Positions 7,009 through 14,393 of a stretch of 17,993 bases of DNA are shown in pieces. The stretch is from an uncultured Bacteroides sp. (GTDB taxonomy: Bacteria > Bacteroidota > Bacteroidia > Bacteroidales > Bacteroidaceae). The first letter of the stretch is position 1. The number at the start of each line of letters is the position of its first letter. The DNA lies in contig CABROZ010000040.1 in assembly GCA_902472795.1 (NCBI GenBank), forward strand, positions 1 to 17,993, read 5' to 3'. The notes under the pieces were generated by a model. The model ran no database searches. It had not been told where the DNA came from and was given only the letters and a program-made list of their open reading frames with translations. The position numbers were made by a program, and so were the translations under genes.

Positions 7009-8004
7009 ATGAAGAAGATTTATGGGGTGGTATTATGCCTTTTCCTCTTGGCGTCCTGTAACGGAAAAAGCCAGAAAGACAGTCAGAATATCGATACCAT
7101 AGACTGGGAAAGCAAGACGGAGGCGGTGAAGCCGCAAGCTGTGCCGTTGCCTACTTTGTGCAACATTGAGTACATGCAGGCGGGAGATTCTTTTATCCTG
7201 TTGCAGAATGATAAGATGGAACCTTGCTTTGCATTGTGGGATCTTTCGGACAGTAGGCATTATTTCTCTTTCGGGCAGATAGGAAACGGCCCTGACGATT
7301 TTCTGACTACGGCCAATCTGGTTGGCGGGCAAAGGAGCAGAGCATTCAGAATATGGAACGATAACGAAATAAGGACATATCTATGGGACGGGAAAGACAG
7401 TTTGTCCTGCAAAAGGCAACGGATGAATAAGAAAACTTTAGCAGGAGGTTATCAGCGTCTTCACGCCCTCAACGATACGTTGTATTGTGGCTACAAAGCG
7501 CTTCCGCATGAGACGGGAGTTGAATTATTGAATGTGGCTTCCGGTGAAATATACGATCGCATAGGGGTGGACGAAGGCTATTTTGAGGACAAGTCCATGC
7601 CTTACGACCTTACCTTCTGTGTCTATCAGGATAAATTGGTTGTGGGAAGAATACGTTTCAATCAGATAGAAGTGTATCGGATTGACACAGAGCGTATGAA
7701 GATTCTTCCGCTCTTTGTAATCAATTACAAAGGAAGTTCTCCCGAAAATCCGATGAAAGACGGTGCCTGTTACATGAAACAGATCAATGCGGATGATGCC
7801 TGTTTCTATATGTTGAACCAGGATACGGACAGGCCGGGAAAAGAAACCTATATCGATATTTATACTTGGGAAGGAAAAGCCGTGAAACGTTTGAAGTTGG
7901 ATGCGCTGTATTTAGAGGGCGTATTGGTCGATGGCGTTTTCTATCTGAAGAAGTTTACGGATGATGATAACTTGTACAGGTTGCCCGTGGGCGGGGGGAA
8001 GTAG
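7009..8004 (+). CDS. BF3164-type (TolB-like 6-bladed propeller) lipoprotein
   Basis: 331 aa from ATG 7009. The frame also has ATGs at 6985, overlapping the previous stop as ATGA, and at 7000. Only 7009 gives a compact lipoprotein leader (MKKIYGVVLCLFLLASC, lipobox LASC, Cys17), though 6985 could be used through translational coupling. The body is beta-rich with FGQIGNGPDDF near 88-98, resembling the G-x-G-P-x-(D/E)-F turn of the BF3164/TolB-like group. The leader is unrelated to that of its upstream neighbour. It is AT-richer than the efflux genes: I counted 26 G+C of 60 at 7201-7260 against 38 of 60 at 10201-10260. No convincing terminator follows; a short stem at 8077-8091 lacks a T tract, so read-through into the efflux operon is possible. 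Function unknown. Confidence 0.72.
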   Translation: MKKIYGVVLCLFLLASCNGKSQKDSQNIDTIDWESKTEAVKPQAVPLPTLCNIEYMQAGDSFILLQNDKMEPCFALWDLSDSRHYFSFGQIGNGPDDFLTTANLVGGQRSRAFRIWNDNEIRTYLWDGKDSLSCKRQRMNKKTLAGGYQRLHALNDTLYCGYKALPHETGVELLNVASGEIYDRIGVDEGYFEDKSMPYDLTFCVYQDKLVVGRIRFNQIEVYRIDTERMKILPLFVINYKGSSPENPMKDGACYMKQINADDACFYMLNQDTDRPGKETYIDIYTWEGKAVKRLKLDALYLEGVLVDGVFYLKKFTDDDNLYRLPVGGGK

Positions 8005-8274
8005 TGCGTGTGTGATGTGTTATTCCTTTAAGTTGGATGTGTAACTCAAGTTCCTCTGAAGAGCGTAAGTGCAGTCAGCCGGCAGTCGGCTTAGGATACA
8101 AAGCTTCATCCTTAGGCGGTCGGTTGGGTTTCTGAAGTCACATTGGGCGGAACTGCCAGTCAAAATTCCTGGCATTGTGAGTCTTTTTACAGGATATTGC
8201 GGGGAAAAAGTGGTTTTTTGCGTAAAAGAATGGGGTAAAAATCTGTCATAAGGGTATGTATTTGTTTCATAGAA

Positions 8275-8288
8275 TTACAATTTCGTAA
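8275..8288. promoter_or_regulatory. Degenerate copy of the TTACAA/TTGTAA dyad
   Basis: TTACAATTTCGTAA, with one mismatch between arms compared with the perfect version at 5616-5629. Its weaker symmetry means either the dyad is not functional or the two promoters differ in affinity for the regulator. Confidence 0.3.
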
Positions 8289-8323
8289 CATCAGATACAG
8301 GTAAGATGCTGTGAATGAGGATT

Positions 8324-8339
8324 GTCAGTTTTTGTCAGT
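8324..8339 (+). promoter_or_regulatory. GTCAGT direct repeat at 10-bp spacing upstream of the efflux promoter
   Basis: GTCAGT starts at 8324 and 8334, the same phasing as at 5665 and 5675. Both repeats and their spacing are intact, while several of the bases around them have changed between the two copies. Confidence 0.4.
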
Positions 8340-8345
8340 CAGATT

Positions 8346-8378
8346 TGTTTGCAAACATCGAAACTTTGCCTACTTTTG
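8346..8378 (+). promoter_or_regulatory. Promoter of the RND efflux operon with palindrome TGTTTGCAAACA
   Basis: The -33 TTTG (8348-8351) and -7 TACTTTTG (8371-8378) are 19 bp apart. The 12-bp palindrome (8346-8357) covers the -33 box as in the first promoter. The predicted start is near 8385, giving a leader of about 78 nt before ATG 8463. Confidence 0.65.
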
Positions 8379-8462
8379 GGCATGATTGGAAATGCGGATA
8401 AATGCCGAGTAAGATAACCGAAAATATAATAGAATAGAAAAACAAATAACTGTAATAATACG

Positions 8463-9548
8463 ATGAAAATACTTTTTTATACTTGCGTATTTTGTGGAGT
8501 GCTCCCTTTCCTGTTGGGGGCATGTTCGGGAACAGACAAGGAAAAAACGGTGGAAGAAGAAGGAGTGAATACCGTACTTCCCGACAAAAAGACTGAAGTG
8601 ACGGTGGTGCCTCTGAAACGGCAGACCTTCTATCACGAACTGGTGAGCAACGGTAAAATGGAAGCGGCGGAAGAAGCTGCCTTGAACTTCGAGACCGGGG
8701 GAGTCGTAGCAAAGATTTATGTGAAAAACGGCGACCGGGTGAGCAAAGGCCAGGCTTTGGCCGAACTGGACCGTTTCCGCCTGAAGAACAAGACGGCTCA
8801 AGCATCCGATGCCTTGGAGAAAGCCAAACTGGAATTGCAGGATGTGCTGATAGGACAAGGATATGCAGTGGGCGATACGACCCATGTGCCGGCCGATGTC
8901 ATGCGGTTGGCCAAGGTGAAGAGTGGCTATGACCAGGCCGTTTATCAATACGAAATTGCACGCTACGAGGAAGAACATGCCACGCTGAAGGCTCCTTTCG
9001 ACGGAGTAGTGGCCAATCTTTTTGAGAAACCTTATAATATGGTATCGACAGCCGATGCCTTCTGTACGGTGATCGGGGCCAACCGGATGGAAGTGGACTT
9101 TACGGTGCTGGAAAATGAATTGCCCCTGATCAAGCAGGACGATCGGGTGACGGTGTCGCCTTATGCCAATCCCGGAGCCAAATACGAAGGACGCATCTCG
9201 GAAATCAATCCCCTGGTAGATGAAAAAGGCATGGTGAACGTGAAAGCAACGGTGGCAAGCCGCGGCGAACTGTTCAGCGGAATGAACGTGCGGGTAAAGG
9301 TACGCCGCGAACTGCCCGACCAGTTGGTGATACCGAAGAGTGCGCTGGTACTGCGCTCGGGCAAGCAGGTGGTGTTTACGCTGAAGAACGATATGGCGAT
9401 ATGGAACTATGTGCAGACACAGCTTGAGAACTCGGACAGCTATACGCTGGTGGGGGAAGAGATAAAAGAAGGCGACCTGGTGATAGCCACCGGCAACGTG
9501 AATCTGGCCCACGAAGCGCCCGTCACCGTAGTAGAGGAAACAAAGTAG
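8463..9548 (+). CDS. RND efflux periplasmic adaptor (membrane fusion protein, HlyD/AcrA type), lipoprotein
   Basis: 361 aa. The lipobox LGAC predicts lipidation at Cys21 and anchoring to a membrane. Two half-motifs of a lipoyl-like domain, GGVVAKIYVKNGDRVSKGQ (about 79-97) and LKAPFDGVVANL (about 175-186), flank a rather short helical hairpin (about 104-172). A beta-barrel (MEVDFTVLENE onward) and a membrane-proximal domain (VIPKSALVLRSGKQVVF) follow. The adaptor links the inner-membrane permease to the TolC-type channel. It is the only adaptor for two permeases in this cluster. Permease 1 begins 27 bp after its stop. The leader peptide is nearly identical to that of the propeller lipoprotein at 5804, so the N-terminus has been shared by duplication. 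Substrate cannot be told from the sequence. Confidence 0.92.
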   Translation: MKILFYTCVFCGVLPFLLGACSGTDKEKTVEEEGVNTVLPDKKTEVTVVPLKRQTFYHELVSNGKMEAAEEAALNFETGGVVAKIYVKNGDRVSKGQALAELDRFRLKNKTAQASDALEKAKLELQDVLIGQGYAVGDTTHVPADVMRLAKVKSGYDQAVYQYEIARYEEEHATLKAPFDGVVANLFEKPYNMVSTADAFCTVIGANRMEVDFTVLENELPLIKQDDRVTVSPYANPGAKYEGRISEINPLVDEKGMVNVKATVASRGELFSGMNVRVKVRRELPDQLVIPKSALVLRSGKQVVFTLKNDMAIWNYVQTQLENSDSYTLVGEEIKEGDLVIATGNVNLAHEAPVTVVEETK

Positions 9549-9575
9549 TAACAACAGGACAAGACAGAGAGGGTT

Positions 9576-12500
9576 ATGATAAAGTTCTTGATACAGCGGC
9601 CCATTGCCGTGCTGATGGCATTCGCGGCATGCTTCATCGTGGGGCTGGTGACTTATTCCACCTTGCCCGTGTCGTTGCTGCCCGACATCGCCATACCCGA
9701 AATTACCGTGCAGGTGTCGGTGGCCAACACTTCGGCGCGCGAACTGGAGAACACGGTGGTAAGGCCCCTGCGCCAACAGTTGGTGCAAGTCTCGAAACTG
9801 AGGGACATGAGCAGCGAGACCCGAGACGGTGCCGGCATCATCCGGCTGAGCTTCGACTACGGCACCAATACCGACTTGGCTTTCATCGAGGTGAATGAGA
9901 AGATAGACGCAGCCATGAACTATCTGCCGAAGGATACGGACCGGCCCAAGGTGGTGAAGGCAAGCGCGACGGACATCCCCGTTTTCTACCTGAACCTGAC
10001 GTTGAAGGACGACAGCACCGGAAACATGCAGGCCGACGACCGCTTTCTGGATTTGTGCGAGTTTGCCGAAAACGTAATCAGAAGACGCATCGAACAGCTG
10101 CCCGAAGTGGCGATGGTCGACGTGACCGGACTGGTAGAGAAAGAAGTGAGCATTGTCCCCGATCCGGCCAAGCTGGCTGTGCTGGGGCTGACGATAGGCG
10201 ACATCGAAAGCGCCTTGTCGCAGAACAACGTGGAGCCGGGCAGCATGAGCGTGCGCGACGGATATTACGAATACAGCATCAAGTTCTCGACCTTGCTGCG
10301 CACGGAGGAAGACGTCAGAAACATCCTGCTGCGTAAGGGCGACCGCATCGTCCGATTGGGCGACTTCTGCCAGGTAGGCATTGTGCCGGTCGATGAGCGG
10401 GGACTGTCGGTCAGCAACGGCAAGCGCGCCGTGACGCTGGCTGTCATCAAGCAGGCCGACGAGAATATGGACAAGATGAAGGATGCGGTGAACGGCGTGA
10501 TGAATTATTTCCGCTGGGTCTATCCCGAAATCGACTTCAGCATCAGCCGCAACCAGACGGAACTGCTGGACTACACCATCGACAACCTGCAACAGAACCT
10601 GTCATTGGGCTTCCTGTTCATCTGCATTGTGGCGGTATTGTTCCTGGGCGACGTGCGTTCGCCGCTCATCATCGGGCTGAGTATGGTGGTGTCGCTGATA
10701 GTCTGCTTTCTGGTCTTCTACCTGTTCAACATGTCGCTCAACATCATTTCACTGTCCGGACTGATACTGGCGCAGGGTATGATGGTGGACAACAGCATCA
10801 TTGTCACCGAAAACATCTCGCAGTACCGCGAGCGGGGCTTTACCCTGCACCGTGCCTGCATCGCCGGAGCCAGTGAAGTCATCACGCCCATGCTGAGTTC
10901 GTCGCTGACGACGGTGGCGGTGTTCGTCCCGCTGATATTCATGAGCGGCATCGCCGGTGCCCTGTTCTACGATCAGGCGTTTGCCGTAACGGCAGGTTTG
11001 CTTGTGTCCTATTTCACGGGCATCCTGTTGCTGCCCGTTCTCTATTCGCTGGCTTATGGGACAAAGCTGCACCGGAAGTCGTGGCTCAGTCGGGTTCGCA
11101 TCCCCAATCCGCTGAAAGAGCATACCATGGATCGCTTCTACGATGCCGGTGTCGATTGGGTATTCCGGCATAAGGCAGTCAGCCTGTTGTTCTGTGCAGT
11201 CTCCATCCCCCTTTGCGTATTCATGTTCCGCTTCATCGACAAAGAGCGGATGCCGGCCGTTGACCAGAACGAATTGCTGGCGCGCGTGGAGTGGAACGAG
11301 AACATCCACGTGGATGAAAACCGCGACAGGGTGGACCGTCTGCTGGAGCATTTTGCCGGAAAGACGGTGGAACGCACTGCAGCCATCGGCCAGCAGGACT
11401 ACCTGTTGGAACGCGACCGCCCCCTTTCGTCGTCGGAAGCGGAACTGTACTTCAAGACAGAGAAGCCCGAAGAAATCGCTCCGTTGCAGAAAGCGGTCTA
11501 TGCCTATGTGGCCGAGCACTATCCGTATGCGGTCATTTCGTTTTCGCCTCCCGAGACGGTGTTCGAGAAACTGTTTGTCACCGGCGAGGCCGATGTCGTG
11601 GCCGAGCTGTATGCCCGGAACAAGGAACGGACTCCCGAAGCAGAAAAGTTGCGCGAGTTGGAAAAGCAGCTGGCAAAGACTACCGGTAACCCTCCTGTGG
11701 GCATCGCATTCGAAAACCAGCTGAACATCAGCATTCTGCAAGAGCGTCTGCTGCTCTACAACGTGGCTTACGACGAACTGTACCGGACCCTGAAAACAGC
11801 CTTCAAGGAGAACAGCGTGGCCATGCTCCACTCTTATCAGCAGTATTTACCCGTCAGCATCGTGGGCGAGGAGCAGACGGTCAACGAGATTCTGCAGAAC
11901 ACCCTGATACAGACACGCCCCGACGGACTGGGGCAGGTAGAGTACGTCCCCCTTTCGATGCTGGTGAAAGTGACGGCAGGCGAAGACCTGAAGACCATCA
12001 CCGCCGGAAAGAGCGGGGAATACATTCCCTTCCGCTTCTACGACGTGGAAGATGCGCCCGAGCTGATGGCCGGGGTGGACAAGGTGACCGAGGCTTCGGA
12101 CGAGTGGGACACCGTGTTCAGCGGAAGCTTCTTCTCGAACCAGAAGATGCTGGACGAGCTGGTCGTTATCCTGTTCGTTTCCATCCTGCTGATGTATTTC
12201 ATCCTGGCGGCACAGTTCGAAAGTTTCCTGCAACCGCTCATTGTGCTGTTCGAGATTCCGGTCGATGTCGCCTTCTCGCTGGTGCTGCTGTGGGTATGCG
12301 GGCATACGCTGAACCTGATGTCGGCCATCGGACTGATTGTGACCTGCGGTATCATCATCAACGACTCCATCCTGAAGCTGGATGCCATCAACGAGCTGCG
12401 CAAGGGCGGGATGCCGCTGCTGGAGGCCATACACGAGGCAGGCCGCAGGCGTTTGCGTCCCATTGTGATGACTTCGCTGACCACCATATTTGCCATGGTG

Positions 12501-12674
12501 CCCTTGCTGTTCTCGTTCGACATGGGCTCGGAGCTGCAGAAGCCGCTTTCCATCGCCATGATCGGAGCCATGCTGATAGGCACGTTAGTCAGTCTGTTCA
12601 TTATTCCGCTGATATATTGGTACATATATAGAAAAAGTGAACGAAAGGTAAAGAGTGAGGCAACACCGTGCTGA
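9576..12674 (+). CDS. RND efflux permease 1 (AcrB/HAE1-like)
   Basis: 1032 aa, the usual size for an AcrB-type pump. TM1 lies at about 10-30 (MIKFLIQRPIAVLMAF start), a porter domain at about 31-335, TM2-TM6 from about 340, TM7 near 530-550, a second porter domain, then TM8-TM12 from about 860. The TM4 motif is GMMVDNSIIVTEN, with Asp405 at the proton-relay position and Asn406 where AcrB has a second Asp. TM10 reads GIIINDSILKLDAIN: Asn replaces the AcrB lysine, and an extra Lys and Asp pair follows. These families drive export by proton antiport. It sits between adaptor and channel genes, 33 bp before the latter, so the three are co-transcribed. Drug, bile acid or lipid export are all possible. 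Confidence 0.93.
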   Translation: MIKFLIQRPIAVLMAFAACFIVGLVTYSTLPVSLLPDIAIPEITVQVSVANTSARELENTVVRPLRQQLVQVSKLRDMSSETRDGAGIIRLSFDYGTNTDLAFIEVNEKIDAAMNYLPKDTDRPKVVKASATDIPVFYLNLTLKDDSTGNMQADDRFLDLCEFAENVIRRRIEQLPEVAMVDVTGLVEKEVSIVPDPAKLAVLGLTIGDIESALSQNNVEPGSMSVRDGYYEYSIKFSTLLRTEEDVRNILLRKGDRIVRLGDFCQVGIVPVDERGLSVSNGKRAVTLAVIKQADENMDKMKDAVNGVMNYFRWVYPEIDFSISRNQTELLDYTIDNLQQNLSLGFLFICIVAVLFLGDVRSPLIIGLSMVVSLIVCFLVFYLFNMSLNIISLSGLILAQGMMVDNSIIVTENISQYRERGFTLHRACIAGASEVITPMLSSSLTTVAVFVPLIFMSGIAGALFYDQAFAVTAGLLVSYFTGILLLPVLYSLAYGTKLHRKSWLSRVRIPNPLKEHTMDRFYDAGVDWVFRHKAVSLLFCAVSIPLCVFMFRFIDKERMPAVDQNELLARVEWNENIHVDENRDRVDRLLEHFAGKTVERTAAIGQQDYLLERDRPLSSSEAELYFKTEKPEEIAPLQKAVYAYVAEHYPYAVISFSPPETVFEKLFVTGEADVVAELYARNKERTPEAEKLRELEKQLAKTTGNPPVGIAFENQLNISILQERLLLYNVAYDELYRTLKTAFKENSVAMLHSYQQYLPVSIVGEEQTVNEILQNTLIQTRPDGLGQVEYVPLSMLVKVTAGEDLKTITAGKSGEYIPFRFYDVEDAPELMAGVDKVTEASDEWDTVFSGSFFSNQKMLDELVVILFVSILLMYFILAAQFESFLQPLIVLFEIPVDVAFSLVLLWVCGHTLNLMSAIGLIVTCGIIINDSILKLDAINELRKGGMPLLEAIHEAGRRRLRPIVMTSLTTIFAMVPLLFSFDMGSELQKPLSIAMIGAMLIGTLVSLFIIPLIYWYIYRKSERKVKSEATPC

Positions 12675-12707
12675 CTCTGTATTGAGGACATAAATTCAAA
12701 CAAACAG

Positions 12708-14192
12708 ATGAAAAAACTTATTTTTCTGATAGGATGGGGGCTCGGCATCTGCCTGCCGGCCGTGCAGGCGGAAGCCCAGCAATTAGTGGTATTGGATCTG
12801 GAGAAGACCATCAGACTGGCCAACGACAGTTCGCTGGAAGCTTTCCGCACGCAGAACATGTATCTGGCAGGTTACTGGGAATACCGTACGTACAAGGCCA
12901 ACCGCCTGCCCAGCCTGACGCTGAACATGACGCCCGCCCAGTATAACCGCGACATTACACGCCGGTACGACTCGGAACAGGACCTGGACATCTATCGCAG
13001 CCAGCAGTCGTTTTACGCGTATGGCAACCTGGCCATCCGGCAGAATCTGGACCTGACGGGCGGTACCTTCTACATCGACACGGAACTGGGCTTCATGCGC
13101 AGCTTCGGGGCCAACCAATATACGCAGTTTACCAGCGTGCCTATCCGGTTGGGATACTCGCAGAGCCTGGTGGGGTACAATGCCTTCCGCTGGGAACGCA
13201 AGATAGAGCCTCTGAAGTACGAGAAGGTGAAGAAAGAATACATTTACAACGCCGAACAGGTGTCCGAGCTGGCCACCACCTACTTCTTCGACCTGGCCAT
13301 GGCACAGGCAGAATACGACTTGGCCAAGGACAACGTGGCTTCGACAGATACGCTGTACAGCATCGGCATGCAACGCCTGAAGATAGCGTCCATCAGCCGT
13401 GCCGACCTGCTGACCTTGAAGCTCGACGTGGTGAACGCCCGCAACACCTTGCAGAATGCGGCCAGTTCGCTGAAGCGTGCCATGTTTGCGCTGGCTTCGT
13501 TCCTCAATATGGAGAAGAACACTCAGATACGGCTGGAGTTGCCCGGCACGCCGCGTTCGCTGGTTGTGCCGGTGGATGAGGCTCTGGCCGCCGCCCGCAC
13601 CAACAATCCGGATTTTCTGGAACTGAAGCAGAACATCTTAGAGGCCGAACAGAATGTGGACCGCACCAAGAAGGAGTCGCGCTTCAACGCCAGCATCAAT
13701 GCCAGCATCGGTTTCAACCAGGTGGCCGAACAGTTTGGCGAGGCATACCGGCGGCCTATGCAGCAGGAGATGGTGTCGGTCAGCGTCAGCATCCCGCTGG
13801 TGGACTGGGGCGTGAGGAAAGGCAAATACAACATGGCCCGCAACAACCTGAATGTGGTAAGGACTTCGGCCCGTCAGAGCGAAGCAAGCATCGAGGAAGA
13901 AGTGGTGATGACGGTCAGCGACTTCAACATACAGCAAAGCTTAGTAAGCAGTGCGGAAGAGGCACTCGACCTGGCCATACTGGCTTACGAAGAGACGCGT
14001 CAGCGGTTCATCATCGGCAAGGCAGACATCAACAGCCTTACCCTGTCGCTGAACCGTCAGCAGGAGGCGCAACGCAACTACATATCGGCCTTGAAGAATT
14101 ACTGGCTGAACTACTACAAGATACGTAAACTGACGTTGCACGACTTCATGTCGGGCTTCTCGCTGTCGGAAAAGTTCGATTATGATAATTGA
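12708..14192 (+). CDS. TolC-family outer-membrane efflux channel protein
   Basis: 494 aa with a Sec signal peptide (MKKLIFLIGWGLGICLPAVQ, then AEAQQ). No lipobox cysteine is present, so it is not lipidated as OprM is. The body shows the duplicated TolC (OEP) pattern: coiled helices rich in Ala, Glu and Gln around 160-260 and 390-480, and beta-strand segments near 100-140 and 335-360. The repeated ends AEYDLAKDNV and ILAYEETRQRFIIGKADINS are typical. It should trimerise to form the exit duct for the permease-adaptor complex. The gene is followed by the 22-bp repeat region instead of directly by the second permease. Confidence 0.92.
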   Translation: MKKLIFLIGWGLGICLPAVQAEAQQLVVLDLEKTIRLANDSSLEAFRTQNMYLAGYWEYRTYKANRLPSLTLNMTPAQYNRDITRRYDSEQDLDIYRSQQSFYAYGNLAIRQNLDLTGGTFYIDTELGFMRSFGANQYTQFTSVPIRLGYSQSLVGYNAFRWERKIEPLKYEKVKKEYIYNAEQVSELATTYFFDLAMAQAEYDLAKDNVASTDTLYSIGMQRLKIASISRADLLTLKLDVVNARNTLQNAASSLKRAMFALASFLNMEKNTQIRLELPGTPRSLVVPVDEALAAARTNNPDFLELKQNILEAEQNVDRTKKESRFNASINASIGFNQVAEQFGEAYRRPMQQEMVSVSVSIPLVDWGVRKGKYNMARNNLNVVRTSARQSEASIEEEVVMTVSDFNIQQSLVSSAEEALDLAILAYEETRQRFIIGKADINSLTLSLNRQQEAQRNYISALKNYWLNYYKIRKLTLHDFMSGFSLSEKFDYDN

Positions 14193-14249
14193 CAGCTGTA
14201 GAGCAGGCGTCCGCCTTCCGCACGTCGTGAGCTGAATGCGACTCAGACA

Positions 14250-14369
14250 AAAGCCGGGGAGTTTCCGTTGGAAAGCCGAGGGGTTTTCAGGAAAAAGCCG
14301 ACGTATTTTGCGTGAAAAGCCGGCGGGAATTGCGTGAAAAGCCGCCGGATATTGTAGATAGTAAAGCCG
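14250..14369. repeat. Iteron-like array: AAAGCCG every 22 bp, five units plus one
   Basis: AAAGCCG occurs at 14250, 14272, 14294, 14316 and 14338, exactly 22 bp apart, and at 14363, 25 bp on. Outside the core the units are only partly alike; units 3 and 4 share the tail TTGCGTGA. Since 22 is not a multiple of 3 and no open frame follows the repeat, it is not a protein repeat. The spacing is close to two helical turns, so all cores lie on one face of the DNA. Units 4 and 5 also contain CCGGCGG (14320-14326) and CCGCCGG (14342-14348), which could form a 7-bp stem in RNA. Together with short flanks it fills the 201-bp gap before permease 2. Confidence 0.8.
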
Positions 14370-14393
14370 AAAATTGAATTAAATAAGACATCA

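Larger units (their letters stand above)
8119..8525 (+). repeat. Copy 2 of the ~406-bp direct repeat, feeding the efflux adaptor
   Basis: Counterpart of 5461-5866. It retains the CATAAGGGTAT block, the TTAC/GTAA dyad, the phased GTCAGT repeat, the 12-bp palindrome, the promoter, the AACAAATAACT leader and the signal peptide. The encoded leader peptides differ at only two residues up to the lipobox cysteine (V3I, M13V). It marks the right edge of the segment carrying the two propeller genes. The 114 bp before it (8005-8118) hold only a weak 5-bp stem. Confidence 0.85.

Noticed and set aside
5461..8525. Composite transposon or IS ends as the explanation for the direct repeats
   Set aside because: No transposase, terminal inverted repeats or target-site duplication was seen; the repeats consist of promoter and signal peptide sequence.
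8370..10592. A 740-codon open frame on the minus strand
   Set aside because: It lies antisense to the adaptor and permease 1 genes and its translation is rich in His, Gln, Arg and Val with no recognisable domain. It is an artefact of GC-rich codon usage on the other strand.
14250..14369. Possible CRISPR or plasmid-origin iterons in the AAAGCCG array
   Set aside because: Conserved cores are only 7 bp and no cas or rep gene is present; a regulatory role before permease 2 fits better.
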